NCBI RefSeq assembly: GCF_001546115.1
Contig: NZ_KQ955208.1
Location: 2,268,496-2,332,495, forward strand
Direction of reading: 5' to 3'
DNA from: Paracoccus aminovorans
Lineage (GTDB): Bacteria; Pseudomonadota; Alphaproteobacteria; Rhodobacterales; Rhodobacteraceae
DNA: 64,000 bases
Shown: piece by piece, positions 16,119-23,688 of the stretch
Layout of the letters: every line of letters starts with the position of its first letter
How positions within the stretch are numbered: position 1 is the first letter of the stretch
Position numbers and translations under genes: made by a program
The notes under the pieces: model-generated
Seen by the model: the letters and a program-made list of their open reading frames with translations, nothing else
Database searches by the model: none
What the model was told of the DNA's origin: nothing

Positions 16119-16358
16119 GGAGTCCGAGCCTCCGCGACAAGCACGCGAGCTGGCGGCTTGTCGCTGATCGGTGACCGTCTTGGGCGCCTATCCGCATCAT
16201 CTCCTTAGCCTTCCGCCTGTCCGCTTGACCCGACGCCGGGTGTTGGGAATGCTGTCTTTCGCAGCAACGGCGTAGTGAACCCTGGTCGCAGGCTGAGCGC
16301 ATTATCTTCTGGCAGCCTGTCGTGCACGATTCCCGATCCCCTCGGTCCGGAGGCTTCC

Positions 16359-16775
16359 ATGACCCTGATCCTGCTTGCCGTCATGCTCAGCGCTCTCACC
16401 TGCGTCATCGCCTGGTATCTGGCCATCTATGCACTGCCGGTGATGGTCGCGGTCGAGACATTCCGTCTCATTCATGCGACGGAGGCCGGGTTCCTGCTCT
16501 CCGCCTTCGCTGCGGCGACCGCTGCGCTGCTCTCGGTGGGGCTGGTGCTCATGGTGCTGTTCAAGGCCGAGAACCCGATCCTCTGCCTGACGGCGCGGGC
16601 GATTTTCGTGATCCCGGCGATCATCGCCGGCTATGCCATCGTCCATGGCGTCACCCATGACGCCATCGAGTCAGCCGTCGCCCTGAAGCTGCTTTGCGGC
16701 ACCGCCGGCCTGATCACCGGCATCGCCGCGCTGATGAACCTGAACGGTTTCGGGGAACTGGCGCCGCAAGCCTGA
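16359..16775 (+). CDS. Four-helix inner-membrane protein of unknown function
   Basis: A 138-aa protein with about four hydrophobic segments (LILLAVMLSALTCVIAWYLAIYALPV, FLLSAFAAATAALLSVGLVLMVLF, AIFVIPAIIAGYAIVHGV, LCGTAGLITGIAALM). A GGAGG ribosome-binding site lies 6 bases upstream of the chosen ATG; the frame is open further upstream without one. No domain is recognised. It is the last chromosomal-type gene before the conjugative backbone. Confidence 0.55.
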   Translation: MTLILLAVMLSALTCVIAWYLAIYALPVMVAVETFRLIHATEAGFLLSAFAAATAALLSVGLVLMVLFKAENPILCLTARAIFVIPAIIAGYAIVHGVTHDAIESAVALKLLCGTAGLITGIAALMNLNGFGELAPQA

Positions 16776-17310
16776 TCCGAGGCTGTTTGGTCGTTGTTGG
16801 CGATATTGATCCGCCACGTCCTGCAAGGCAGGGATCACCGGATCGGCGTCGAAGGTCAGCGTGTCCTCGCAACTGCGTTCAGCCACTCCCGCCTGCCGCA
16901 CCCTGTTCTGTCGCATTGATCCGATGTGATCCGCGCGCCGGGCGCGGATCGCGTTTGCGCGGAAGCCGTGCCGGGGCCTCGACCGGGCCTTGCCCGGCTC
17001 ACCCCCGACCCGAAGGCTTTCCTGTCTCAAAAGGTTTGTCCGCCACGCATCCGCCTGTCTGGCCGTCAAAGGGCAGGCGCCGCCCGGGGGCGTCGTCGGG
17101 GCGCAGGGCCGTGTCCTCGCCTGCGGCTGCGGGCCGCTCCACCCCTGCGCCCCGACCCATGACCGCCAGCCATGCGGCCGCGGGTCGGGCTGCGCCCTCT
17201 CCGCTCTGCCTCCGGGGAAACATGCGTTTCCCGAAGTCAGACCGGCGAGGCGCTGCCCATCGGCGGATCAGGGCCAAGGCCATCCGCCCCAAACCCGAAA
17301 GGACAGAGAC
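16776..17310. other. 535-base non-coding junction before the mobile backbone
   Basis: No supportable gene. The composition changes from the membrane-protein gene into proline/arginine-rich frames typical of non-coding GC-rich DNA. A minus-strand segment around 16800-16930 looks protein-like but is short and unrecognised, possibly a gene remnant. An inverted repeat CGCGCC-GG-GCGCG sits near 16937-16950. This is where one border of the conjugative region may lie, but no attachment repeat can be shown from the window alone. Confidence 0.35.
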
Positions 17311-17988
17311 ATGACCGCACATGCAAACACCCCTCGCAACCTTGTCATCAATGCCGATTGCATCGAGGCGATGCAGGCTTTCGGCACCGGCTCGGTGGAC
17401 TTCATCCTGACCGATCCGCCCTATGTGACCCGCTTCCGCGACCGGCAGGGCCGTACCGTTGCCAATGACGACAACGCCCGCTGGCTGCGTCCGGCCTTCG
17501 CCCAGATGCACCGGGTTTTGAAGCAGGGCGGTTTCTGCGTCAGCTTCTACGGCTGGAACAAGGTGGATCTGTTCGTCGAGGCCTGGAAGGCGGCGGGTTT
17601 CCGCATCGTCGGGCATCTGGTGTTCCGCAAGCGTTATGCTTCATCCGCCCGCTTCCTGCGCTATGAGCACGAGCAGGCTTATCTGCTGGCAAAGGGCGAT
17701 CCGGTGCTTCCCGCCCGCCCGGTGCCTGACGTGCTGGACTTCCCCTATACCGGCAACAAGCTGCACCCGACGCAGAAGCCGGTTGCCGCGTTGCGCAAGC
17801 TGATCGGCGCCTTCACGAAACCGGGCGATCTGGTGCTGGACCCGTTCAGCGGCAGCGGTTCCACGCTGGCGGCGGCGCATCTGCTGGGCCGCGACTGGCT
17901 CGGGGTGGAAATGGACGTGGACCATTACCGCACCGCCAGCCGGCGGATGGCGGCCTTGCAGGAGCGCGACCAGAAGGCGGCGGCATAG
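17311..17988 (+). CDS. Orphan DNA (adenine/cytosine-N4) methyltransferase
   Basis: A 225-aa DNA amino-methyltransferase with catalytic DPPY in FILTDPPYVTRF (residues 35-38). The AdoMet-binding motif follows near the C terminus (DLVLDPFSGSGSTLAAAHLLGRDWLGVEMD), i.e. the permuted beta-class order. No target-recognition insertion is obvious and no restriction enzyme is adjacent. Such solitary enzymes are standard on alphaproteobacterial conjugative elements and probably protect entering DNA. A GAAAGGA site precedes the ATG. Confidence 0.85.
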   Translation: MTAHANTPRNLVINADCIEAMQAFGTGSVDFILTDPPYVTRFRDRQGRTVANDDNARWLRPAFAQMHRVLKQGGFCVSFYGWNKVDLFVEAWKAAGFRIVGHLVFRKRYASSARFLRYEHEQAYLLAKGDPVLPARPVPDVLDFPYTGNKLHPTQKPVAALRKLIGAFTKPGDLVLDPFSGSGSTLAAAHLLGRDWLGVEMDVDHYRTASRRMAALQERDQKAAA

Positions 17989-18067
17989 GCCCCATCCCCT
18001 GCGGCCCAAGGGCGTCCGTCCCCGAGGCGGGCGCCACCCCCCACAGATTCACGGAAAGGATTTCGAC

Positions 18068-18358
18068 ATGCGCTGGATCGTCACGAAAGACCATCACGGC
18101 GGTTGCATCGGACTCGGCGAGGACGCCGACGGAGTTCCCGCGCGAGGCAAGCCCGAAGACGGCGACGCCCTGCCGGTGGAGTTCCGGCTTTACACCGCGC
18201 GCGGCAGGCTGCTGTTCGAGGGCCGTTGCGGCGACATCGCGGCCGACTGGTGGCACGGCATGGAGCCGCTGCTTTACGCCTGGGCCACCTTCCGCTGCCG
18301 CCGGTTGACCTGGCGCCCAGCCGGGACGGATGAATCTTGGCGCCCGCTGCGCCCGTAG
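18068..18358 (+). CDS. Small conserved element protein
   Basis: A 96-aa protein beginning MRWIVTKDHHGGCIGLGEDADG and ending in a WATFRCRRLTWRPAG segment. It resembles short proteins that accompany the orphan methyltransferase on related elements, but I recognise no domain. An AAGGA sequence lies upstream of the ATG. It follows the methyltransferase by 79 bases in the same direction. Confidence 0.55.
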   Translation: MRWIVTKDHHGGCIGLGEDADGVPARGKPEDGDALPVEFRLYTARGRLLFEGRCGDIAADWWHGMEPLLYAWATFRCRRLTWRPAGTDESWRPLRP

Positions 18359-18671
18359 GCTAGACGCCGGCCCAAAGCATCACGGCCGCCGATCCGATGG
18401 ACCGGCGGCCGTTGCGCGTTTGCGGCGCAGGGCGCGGCTGAAAAAATCGCGCTCGCCGGGCATGGCCCGGCTCGCAAGACAAGGCGAAGACATCGGCAGA
18501 TGCGCCTATGGCTGACGCGACAGGCGCGAACGGCGCGGCATGATCCGGAGGGGCGGAGACCACCCTATCGGAGCCGGGCCGGATCATGCCGGAGGCGGGG
18601 AAGGGGGATGCCGCGAGGAATCCAGAGCGGCCACTGGTCCCAATCAGGGCCAGTGGCTCCCGGGGGGATGC
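18359..18671. other. Intergenic region with a 9-bp-stem hairpin
   Basis: No gene. Arms CGGCCGCCG (18383-18391) and CGGCGGCCG (18403-18411) form a strong hairpin just after the preceding stop codon. It could end that transcript, though no T-run follows. The rest is arginine-rich open frames of no recognisable origin up to the stop of the convergent VOC gene. Confidence 0.4.
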
Positions 18672-19097
18672 TCAATCGCCCGTCGGAAGCAGGTCCGGAT
18701 TCCAGACGATTTCCCACAGATGCCCGTCAGGGTCGCGGAAATAGCCGGCATAGCCGCCGTAGAACGTGTCCTGCGCGGGTTTGACGATTTCTGCGCCTGC
18801 CCGTTCCGCGGCGTCCATGATTTGATCGACCTCTTCCCGCCGCATGACATTGTGGCCGATGGTGAAGGCGGTCGGACTGACCGGCCGCATCGGCAATCCG
18901 GTATCGTGGGCGATGTCGGCCTGCGCCCAGAGCGCGAGTTTCAGACCGCCGGAAAGATCGAAGAACGCCACCGCGCCATGCTCGAATTCCTGGCCGACGA
19001 TGCCTTTCGTGGGCAGCCCAAGCCCGTCGCGGTAGAAGGAAAGCGATCGTTCGAGATCGGCGACGCCTAGCGTCAAAACGGAAATCCTGGGTTTCAT
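18672..19097 (-). CDS. VOC-family protein
   Basis: A 141-aa vicinal-oxygen-chelate protein: ISVLTLGVADLERSLSFYRDGLGLP opens it, GAVAFFDLSGGLKLALWAQADIA follows, and it closes with GYAGYFRDPDGHLWEIVWNP including the metal-ligand glutamate. It resembles glyoxalase/fosfomycin-resistance-like proteins of unknown substrate. It points against the surrounding backbone genes, as expected for cargo. Confidence 0.83.
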   Translation of the reverse strand: MKPRISVLTLGVADLERSLSFYRDGLGLPTKGIVGQEFEHGAVAFFDLSGGLKLALWAQADIAHDTGLPMRPVSPTAFTIGHNVMRREEVDQIMDAAERAGAEIVKPAQDTFYGGYAGYFRDPDGHLWEIVWNPDLLPTGD

Positions 19098-19310
19098 GTC
19101 ATGCCCTTTCTATCGGCGCCTGCACCGCGCAGGGCCTTGATAGTCTTGGGCCGTTGCCAGCAACGGAAGGACCCGCAGGGCGCGGGGGCCGGGCCAACCT
19201 TCCCGAGCCTAACCTGTTTCAGACCGGCAGATGATACGCCGGGTGCTTTGGGCGGTCAACGGCGCCAATGCCCCGCCTTGCGTCCGCGATCCGCCGCGCT
19301 CGTGGGAAAA

Positions 19311-19332
19311 CCCGGCGGCTGCAACCGCCGGG
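19311..19332 (-). terminator. Terminator-like hairpin of the decayed ssb copy
   Basis: CCCGGCGG-CTGCAA-CCGCCGGG; on the minus strand it is followed by TTTTCCC. It is the mirror-image counterpart of the terminator that follows the intact ssb at 20435-20460, including the flanking GAGCGGGAGGCC context. Confidence 0.55.
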
Positions 19333-19348
19333 CCTTCGGGCCTCCCGC

Positions 19349-19758
19349 TCGGGCAGGAATCCGTCATCCCGCCAAACCGACCCTCGCCCCCATCGTTCTC
19401 GGCCAGACGCTCCCAGCTGCGGAAATCCCACATCGCCGCCAACCCCACCGCCATCCGACGCCCGCCTTCCGCATCCTGCCCTTTCGTGCCGTGGATGCCC
19501 GCCGCGATGCGACCCGCTCCCTGCCGGCTCCGCAATACTGCCGGACGATCCAACCCAGCGCCGATGAGTTGGCTGCCATGCCATTCCGCGCCGCCGTCCC
19601 GACAGCCTGATCCTTCCCGCCCCGAACGACCCGGATTTCCGACGGCAGCCGCGAGGTTGACCAGCAAGGGGAAGCGAAGCGGCTCCGCCGCGGGTGGTGC
19701 CGGTTCCGGGGACTTTCTCTGCCAGGACGGTACCGGCGAGAACGCCGCCGTTCTGCAA
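19349..19758 (-). pseudogene. Decayed inverted copy of ssb
   Basis: Read on the minus strand, this stretch aligns along nearly its whole length with the intact ssb at 20009-20419, with 410 versus 411 bases. Shared landmarks are TGCAGAAC at the start, CTCGCCGGTACC, GGCACCACCCGC, GGAATGGCA, TATTGCG, GGCATCCAC, CACGAAA and GGCAGGATGCGGAAGGC. The start codon has become TTG and the frame drifts after about 35 codons, so a working SSB is no longer encoded. Similarity continues into the upstream leader and the downstream terminator. It is therefore an old inverted duplication of the complete transcription unit. Confidence 0.65.
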
Positions 19759-19967
19759 TATGTCCCCGTCATGCCCCCCGGACGCACCAATCCCTCCGCC
19801 TGTCCGATCCCCTAACTCCGTGCGGTTTTCACCGGCAACCCCCCAGGCTCCGGACCGTGTTGCCGCGCCGGGCGCGGCTGCCCGCCCCACTCCGAAGCCT
19901 TGCGGGCAAGCTGCCGCCAAGGGGCGTCAGTTGCAGGTGCCTCCCGACGGACTTTCCCGGGTCTCGT

Positions 19968-19987
19968 CGGAGGGAATGGTCCCTCCG
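19968..19987 (+). promoter_or_regulatory. Stem-loop in the ssb leader
   Basis: CGGAGGGA-ATGG-TCCCTCCG is a perfect 8-bp stem with a 4-base loop, 21 bases before the ssb start codon. It could control translation or mRNA stability, perhaps by SSB itself. In the decayed inverted copy the same position reads CGGAGGGATTGGTGCGTCCG, so the stem is broken there. Confidence 0.45.
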
Positions 19988-20008
19988 GTGAAGCAACGGA
20001 GACAGACA

Positions 20009-20419
20009 ATGCAGAACATCGTCATCCTCGCCGGTACCATCCGTCAGGCCCCCGAAACCCGCACCACCCGCACCGGCACCGATGTCACCCGCTTCAAGTT
20101 GGTCACCTCGCGCCCGCGCTATTCGGAAGGCCGGATCGTCCGCGACGAGAAGGGCTATCGGGTCGAGGACGCGGAATGGCACCGCGTCGTCGCCTTCAAC
20201 GGCCTGGGCCGGACCATCCAGCACTATTGCGAATCCGGCATGAAGGTTCTGGTGCGCGGCCGCATCCACTACACGAAATGGCAGGATGCGGAAGGCCAGG
20301 ACCGCTACGGCTGCGAGATCGTCGCCGAGACGGTGGATTTCCTCAGCCGGGCGCAGCAGACCGAGACCGACGACGAAGACGAGGGCCGGTTCATCGACGA
20401 GGACGACATTCCCTCCTGA
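20009..20419 (+). CDS. ssb: Element-encoded single-stranded DNA-binding protein
   Basis: A 136-aa OB-fold protein: MQNIVILAGTIRQAPETRTTRTGTDVTRFKLVTSRP, then EWHRVVAFNGLGRTIQHYCESGMKVLVRGRIHYTKWQDAEGQDRYGCEIVAETVDFL. The acidic tail DEDEGRFIDEDDIPS resembles the protein-interaction tip of SSB. It coats single-stranded DNA during conjugative transfer or replication of the element. A CGGAG ribosome-binding site lies 8 bases upstream, behind a leader stem-loop, and a hairpin-T terminator follows the stop. Confidence 0.88.
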   Translation: MQNIVILAGTIRQAPETRTTRTGTDVTRFKLVTSRPRYSEGRIVRDEKGYRVEDAEWHRVVAFNGLGRTIQHYCESGMKVLVRGRIHYTKWQDAEGQDRYGCEIVAETVDFLSRAQQTETDDEDEGRFIDEDDIPS

Positions 20420-20434
20420 GCGGGAGGCCAGAGG

Positions 20435-20460
20435 CCCGGCGGCACCAGCCGCCGGGTTTT
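20435..20460 (+). terminator. Rho-independent terminator after ssb
   Basis: CCCGGCGGC-ACCA-GCCGCCGGG followed by TTTT, 15 bases after the ssb stop codon. The stem is a perfect 9 bp. Confidence 0.75.
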
Positions 20461-20504
20461 CCCATGTCCGCAGCGGACCGCCCCGAGGCCGCGCCGGCAA
20501 GAGA

Positions 20505-20539
20505 AGGCTTCCCGGCCGGATCGACCGGCCGGGAAGCCT
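20505..20539. repeat. 15-bp-arm palindrome
   Basis: Arms AGGCTTCCCGGCCGG (20505-20519) and CCGGCCGGGAAGCCT (20525-20539) are perfectly complementary around the 5-base loop ATCGA. No T-run follows, so it is not a typical terminator. It lies within a 490-base gene-free stretch (20420-20909) that otherwise holds only the ssb terminator and an AT-rich promoter. Possible roles are a protein-binding site or a structured single-strand signal. Confidence 0.6.
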
Positions 20540-20762
20540 CCGGCGCGGGCCTGCTGCTTTCCCCCGACCTCGTTCTTCTCCCGCGAGGAAGAAACTGGGG
20601 CTTGGGACAAGGGGCTGGGGAGCGAGGCAACAGGAGGGCGACATCCGACGTGAGCACCAATCCCGGCCCAGAAGCATGGGTTGAGGCAGGGACGGCGGGC
20701 GAAAGGGAGGCTGGAGGCGCGCCTAAGTATCTGAAAATAACGAATAGAAACGCACAATCGGC

Positions 20763-20791
20763 TTGCGATAGAATATTGTTTTTGCTAGATT
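20763..20791 (+). promoter_or_regulatory. Candidate sigma-70 promoter in an AT-rich island
   Basis: TTGCGA and TAGATT are separated by 17 bases within an about 85-base AT-rich patch (20725-20800) that stands out sharply from the surrounding GC-rich DNA. It would drive the small genes starting at 20910. Confidence 0.45.
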
Positions 20792-20909
20792 ATTCGTAAG
20801 GCGCGCAGGTGGTCGACACCGGCCGGCGCCATGCTCCCCGCAACGCGGGGTCGGGGTGGTGGAAGGGGTCTGATGGATCGACCCCGGAACGGAAGCCGGA
20901 GAGACGTCG

Positions 20910-21113
20910 ATGCATACCGCGACATTCGAGATCAACATTCCCAGCAACCCGCTGGCCAGCCGCATCAACCTCGAGGACATCGAGATGGGCATGGACGCCG
21001 ATATCGGGGTCAAGGCCCGCGCCAGCCGCCACAGCATGACCCTGACGGTTAGGGTTGCTGCAAGCGATGCCGCCGACGCCGCGAAGTGGCTTCAGAAGAT
21101 GGGCCTGATCTGA
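20910..21113 (+). CDS. Small conserved element protein
   Basis: A 67-aa protein: MHTATFEINIPSNPLASRINLEDIEMGMDADIGVK, then RHSMTLTVRVAASDAADAAKWLQKMGLI. The alternating pattern suggests a small alpha/beta fold. A GGAGAG site precedes the ATG. It is the first of three small genes transcribed the same way and spaced about 80-100 bases apart. No family assignment. Confidence 0.55.
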   Translation: MHTATFEINIPSNPLASRINLEDIEMGMDADIGVKARASRHSMTLTVRVAASDAADAAKWLQKMGLI

Positions 21114-21135
21114 CCTCACTGGCGGAAGCGCACAG

Positions 21136-21160
21136 CCCTTCAGGCGGAAACGCCTGAGGG
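21136..21160 (+). terminator. Hairpin between two small genes
   Basis: CCCTTCAGGCG-GAAA-CGCCTGAGGG: an 11-bp stem with one mismatch and a GAAA tetraloop, a very stable fold. It lies 22 bases after a stop codon and may be an attenuator or mRNA-stabilising element, because no T-run follows. Confidence 0.45.
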
Positions 21161-21214
21161 GTCCGGTCAGCAGAAGCGCCCGGATCGGACCGGGGCGCAG
21201 ACTGGAGACCAACC

Positions 21215-21430
21215 ATGAACCACCACCCAAGTACCGTGACCGAACTGATGGCCGAAGCCGCCAACGCCCTGATCCGCCGCGACTCGCACCGGCTCGAGGA
21301 ACTGGAGCGGATCGCCAGAGGATGGATGCAGACCCAAGACGAGGAACTGGCCCAGATCATCCTTCTGCAGGCGATGACCGAAGCCGCCGACCTCCTCCTC
21401 GACACCCCGAGCGAGATCGAGAGCGCCTGA
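21215..21430 (+). CDS. Small helical element protein
   Basis: A 71-aa, mostly helical acidic protein (MNHHPSTVTELMAEAANALIRRDSHRLEELERIARGW, QIILLQAMTEAADLLLDTPSEIESA). A TGGAGA-type ribosome-binding site lies about 10 bases upstream. No known domain. Its position between two other short genes suggests an element maintenance or accessory role. Confidence 0.5.
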   Translation: MNHHPSTVTELMAEAANALIRRDSHRLEELERIARGWMQTQDEELAQIILLQAMTEAADLLLDTPSEIESA

Positions 21431-21509
21431 CCCCACCGGTGCTGACAGCCCGGCCCCGCCATCACGGGGCTTGCGGCAGCAGGAAACCACCCTACCGGGA
21501 GAAACTGAC

Positions 21510-21776
21510 ATGACCGCAGCCGAACGCACTGCCCGCCGCCTCGCCAATGCCGCGACCCTCGCCACCGCCTTTGCCGAGGGTCGATTCCGCAAGGTGACGG
21601 TGAGGGAAGCATGGGGCCTCGGATGGGACGCCGAGGCCGATGAGCCGGAGGTTTTCGCCGAAGGCGGGTTGCACGCGATCCTGAACGCCGATCGTACCGA
21701 GATCCAGATGATGGCCGACGACGACGGCGAATGCTGGACCATACAGATCGCGAGCGGAGAGTTTTGCCCCGCCTGA
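21510..21776 (+). CDS. Small hypothetical protein
   Basis: An 88-aa protein: MTAAERTARRLANAATLATAFAEGRFRKVTVREAWGLGW, then DRTEIQMMADDDGECWTIQIASG. A GGGAG site precedes the chosen ATG; the frame is open 13 codons further upstream. Unknown function. It is the last of the row of three short genes. Confidence 0.5.
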   Translation: MTAAERTARRLANAATLATAFAEGRFRKVTVREAWGLGWDAEADEPEVFAEGGLHAILNADRTEIQMMADDDGECWTIQIASGEFCPA

Positions 21777-21886
21777 CCCTCCACCGGGACCAGAGATCCC
21801 GCCGAGACAAATGGACCTGCGAGCTCATGCATCCGGCTTGTGCGGCAGGCAAGTGCCCGCTGGAAACGCAGCGGCGGCGCTCCGGG

Positions 21887-22147
21887 CTACTTGTCAGGCT
21901 TTGGCGGCTCCGCAGATGGCAGCCGGTTGTCTTCCGTAGGCCGCTTAAGCAGGTCGGACGCTTCCATTTCCAGGACCGAGGCCAGACGATTCACGACATC
22001 GATGCTGGCGCCGTAAACGCGGCGCTCCAGTGAGCTGATATAGGTTCGATCGATATCCGCACGATGCGCGAGCTCTTCCTGCGACAAGCCCTTGGCTTGC
22101 CGCGCGGCCCGCAGATTGTGCGCGAATATCTCCCGAATCTCCATCAC
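21887..22147 (-). CDS. XRE-family transcriptional regulator
   Basis: An 86-aa DNA-binding protein dominated by a Cro/C1-type helix-turn-helix: IFAHNLRAARQAKGLSQEELAHRADIDRTYISSLERRVYGASIDVVNRLASVLEMEASDLLKRP. The short polar tail carries no extra domain. It is transcribed away from the small gene at 22384, so the 236-base gap between them probably holds both promoters. It likely regulates backbone genes of the element. Confidence 0.87.
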   Translation of the reverse strand: MMEIREIFAHNLRAARQAKGLSQEELAHRADIDRTYISSLERRVYGASIDVVNRLASVLEMEASDLLKRPTEDNRLPSAEPPKPDK

Positions 22148-22383
22148 CGACAGATCGGTGACTTGATGAGCATTCCACCACGGAGTATTCTCTACAAATG
22201 GGATGCCGAGGTTTTTGCCTCCGATGTGCGGGCATTCGGAGTTGTACCAAGTTACTGTGTCTGGTTAACGATGCGGAGCAGGATCCGTCTCGTGGAACAC
22301 GGCTCGTTGTGGAACGCGGCCCGGCATGGAATAGTGCTGCTGCGGGAAAACATCGCGATCACCGCCCGGACGGGAGAGGGGAT

Positions 22384-22644
22384 GTGACGGAAAAAGACTA
22401 TCTGGAGGATGTGCCGACCGGCCCGGAACTGACCGATTACGACCGCCGGCACCAGAAGCTCTACATGCGGCTGCACGATTCCGCTGACGACGGAGCCGAC
22501 TGGCGCGAAGCCGTCCAGATCCTCTTCGGTCTCGATCCCGAGCTTGAGCCGGAACGGGCGCGCAGGATCTACGACAGCCATCTTGCCCGCGCGCGCTGGA
22601 TGAAAAAAGACGGCTACAAGCTGCTGTTGCGCGACGGCCGCTGA
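22384..22644 (+). CDS. Conserved small regulator-associated protein
   Basis: About 86 aa from GTG: ELTDYDRRHQKLYMRLHDSADDGADWREAVQILFGLDPELEPERARRIYDSHLARARWMKKDGYKLLLR. This pattern recurs in short proteins immediately upstream of DUF2285 regulators on related elements; no biochemical role is known. A GGGAGAGGGG sequence provides the ribosome-binding site. It lies 124 bases before the frameshifted DUF2285 gene. Confidence 0.65.
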   Translation: MTEKDYLEDVPTGPELTDYDRRHQKLYMRLHDSADDGADWREAVQILFGLDPELEPERARRIYDSHLARARWMKKDGYKLLLRDGR

Positions 22645-22768
22645 TCGCAAGTAGAAATCCGCCGATTTGCCTCTGCCGCACCCTACCTTGCCCGGAAAGG
22701 GGTTTTGGCGCAGACAAATGCGCCCGACCCTTGGTTGAACGCGCGAGAAATGGCTTCAACCTTGGGGT

Positions 22769-23549
22769 ATGGACATGAAACCCGACCTGTCGAAGTGGCG
22801 ATCCTCGCCGAGCTACGATTTCGTTGACGAAGTTGCAGCGCCCGATCTCGCCTGGGAATGGCTGCGGCGCAACGAGGACTATCAGCAGGACTATCGTGCC
22901 GTCGCGCGGCAAGAGGCAATGGATGCGCCGGGCATCCTTTGGTTCCGGAATCGCTGGGGGCTTACGTTTCCCGGTCCGGCCGGGGCTTTCCTGCGTGGAT
23001 ACGCCGGTCTACTGGCTGCCGTCCCGCGAGACCAGCAGCCTCGTGCTGGATTCGCTACCCTCCGTTCTGCCTGCTGAGGGCAACCTGGTCGACCTTTTGA
23101 GAGCGGCTGATACCCGGGTGAATGCCGACGGAACCTGGTTCCGCTGCGACATCGGTGATGGCCGAAGCCTGCACCTGCTGCGGCTGGCGGGTGTCGAGGA
23201 ACACGGGCCGCTGGCAATCGTCATCCCGCTCGATGCCGATGGGCTCGACCGGATCGAGGCCGCCACGCGCCTCCTCTGCTTTCTCATGCGGCGGAGCGTG
23301 CCGCCGGACCGGCGCTTGACCGAACGCCAGCGCCAACGGGCACGTCAAATGCTGCAGGCCATCGACGGGCGCATGAGCGGGGCGAGCTATCGCGACATCG
23401 CCCGCGCGATCTACGGCGCCGACCGGGTCCGCGACGAGCCGTGGAAGACGTCAGCCCTGCGCGATGCCGTCATGGGCTTCGTCAGGGACGCCCGCGCGAT
23501 GATCGGCGGCGGCTATCGCCGCTTGCTGCGGCGGCGCCGGCGGAAGTAG
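22769..23549 (+). pseudogene. DUF2285-domain regulator with a frameshift
   Basis: The N-terminal half (MDMKPDLSKWRSSPSYDFVDEVAAPDLAWEWLRRNEDYQQDYRAVAR) is in one frame and the DUF2285 half (RQMLQAIDGRMSGASYRDIARAIYG, WKTSALRDAVMGFVRDARAMIGGGYRRLL) in the next. Removing one G from GGGGG at 22956-22960 restores WGLRFPVRPGLSCVDTPVYWLP and one continuous about 260-aa protein. These proteins are putative transcriptional regulators of conjugative elements. It is either a genuine inactivation, slippage in a G-tract, or a sequencing error. Confidence 0.75.
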
Positions 23550-23603
23550 CTGTCGGGGCTGTCGGGGCTGTCGGGGCTGTCGGGGCTGTCGGGGCTGTCG
23601 GGA
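23550..23603 (+). repeat. Six tandem copies of a 9-bp unit
   Basis: CTGTCGGGG is repeated five times and followed by CTGTCGGGA, beginning directly after the stop codon of the DUF2285 gene. The unit is a multiple of three and would translate on the minus strand as a PTA repeat, but no gene there is credible. Such arrays vary in copy number by replication slippage. Confidence 0.9.
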
Positions 23604-23688
23604 TGGTGGCCTTCCAATCCTTCGCGCAACGTCGCAAGGTCTGCCCCGGGCCATATGCCCGCCTCAATTCCGCTTCCTGAGAACGATC

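Noticed and set aside
16671..17069. Minus-strand frame that looks partly protein-like
   Set aside because: Overlaps the 3' end of the membrane protein gene and shows no recognisable family; kept only as a note in the junction entry.
23451..23667. Minus-strand proline-rich repeat protein (PTA/RQP repeats)
   Set aside because: The repeats are simply the translation of the 9-bp tandem array; no start signal or conserved sequence outside it.
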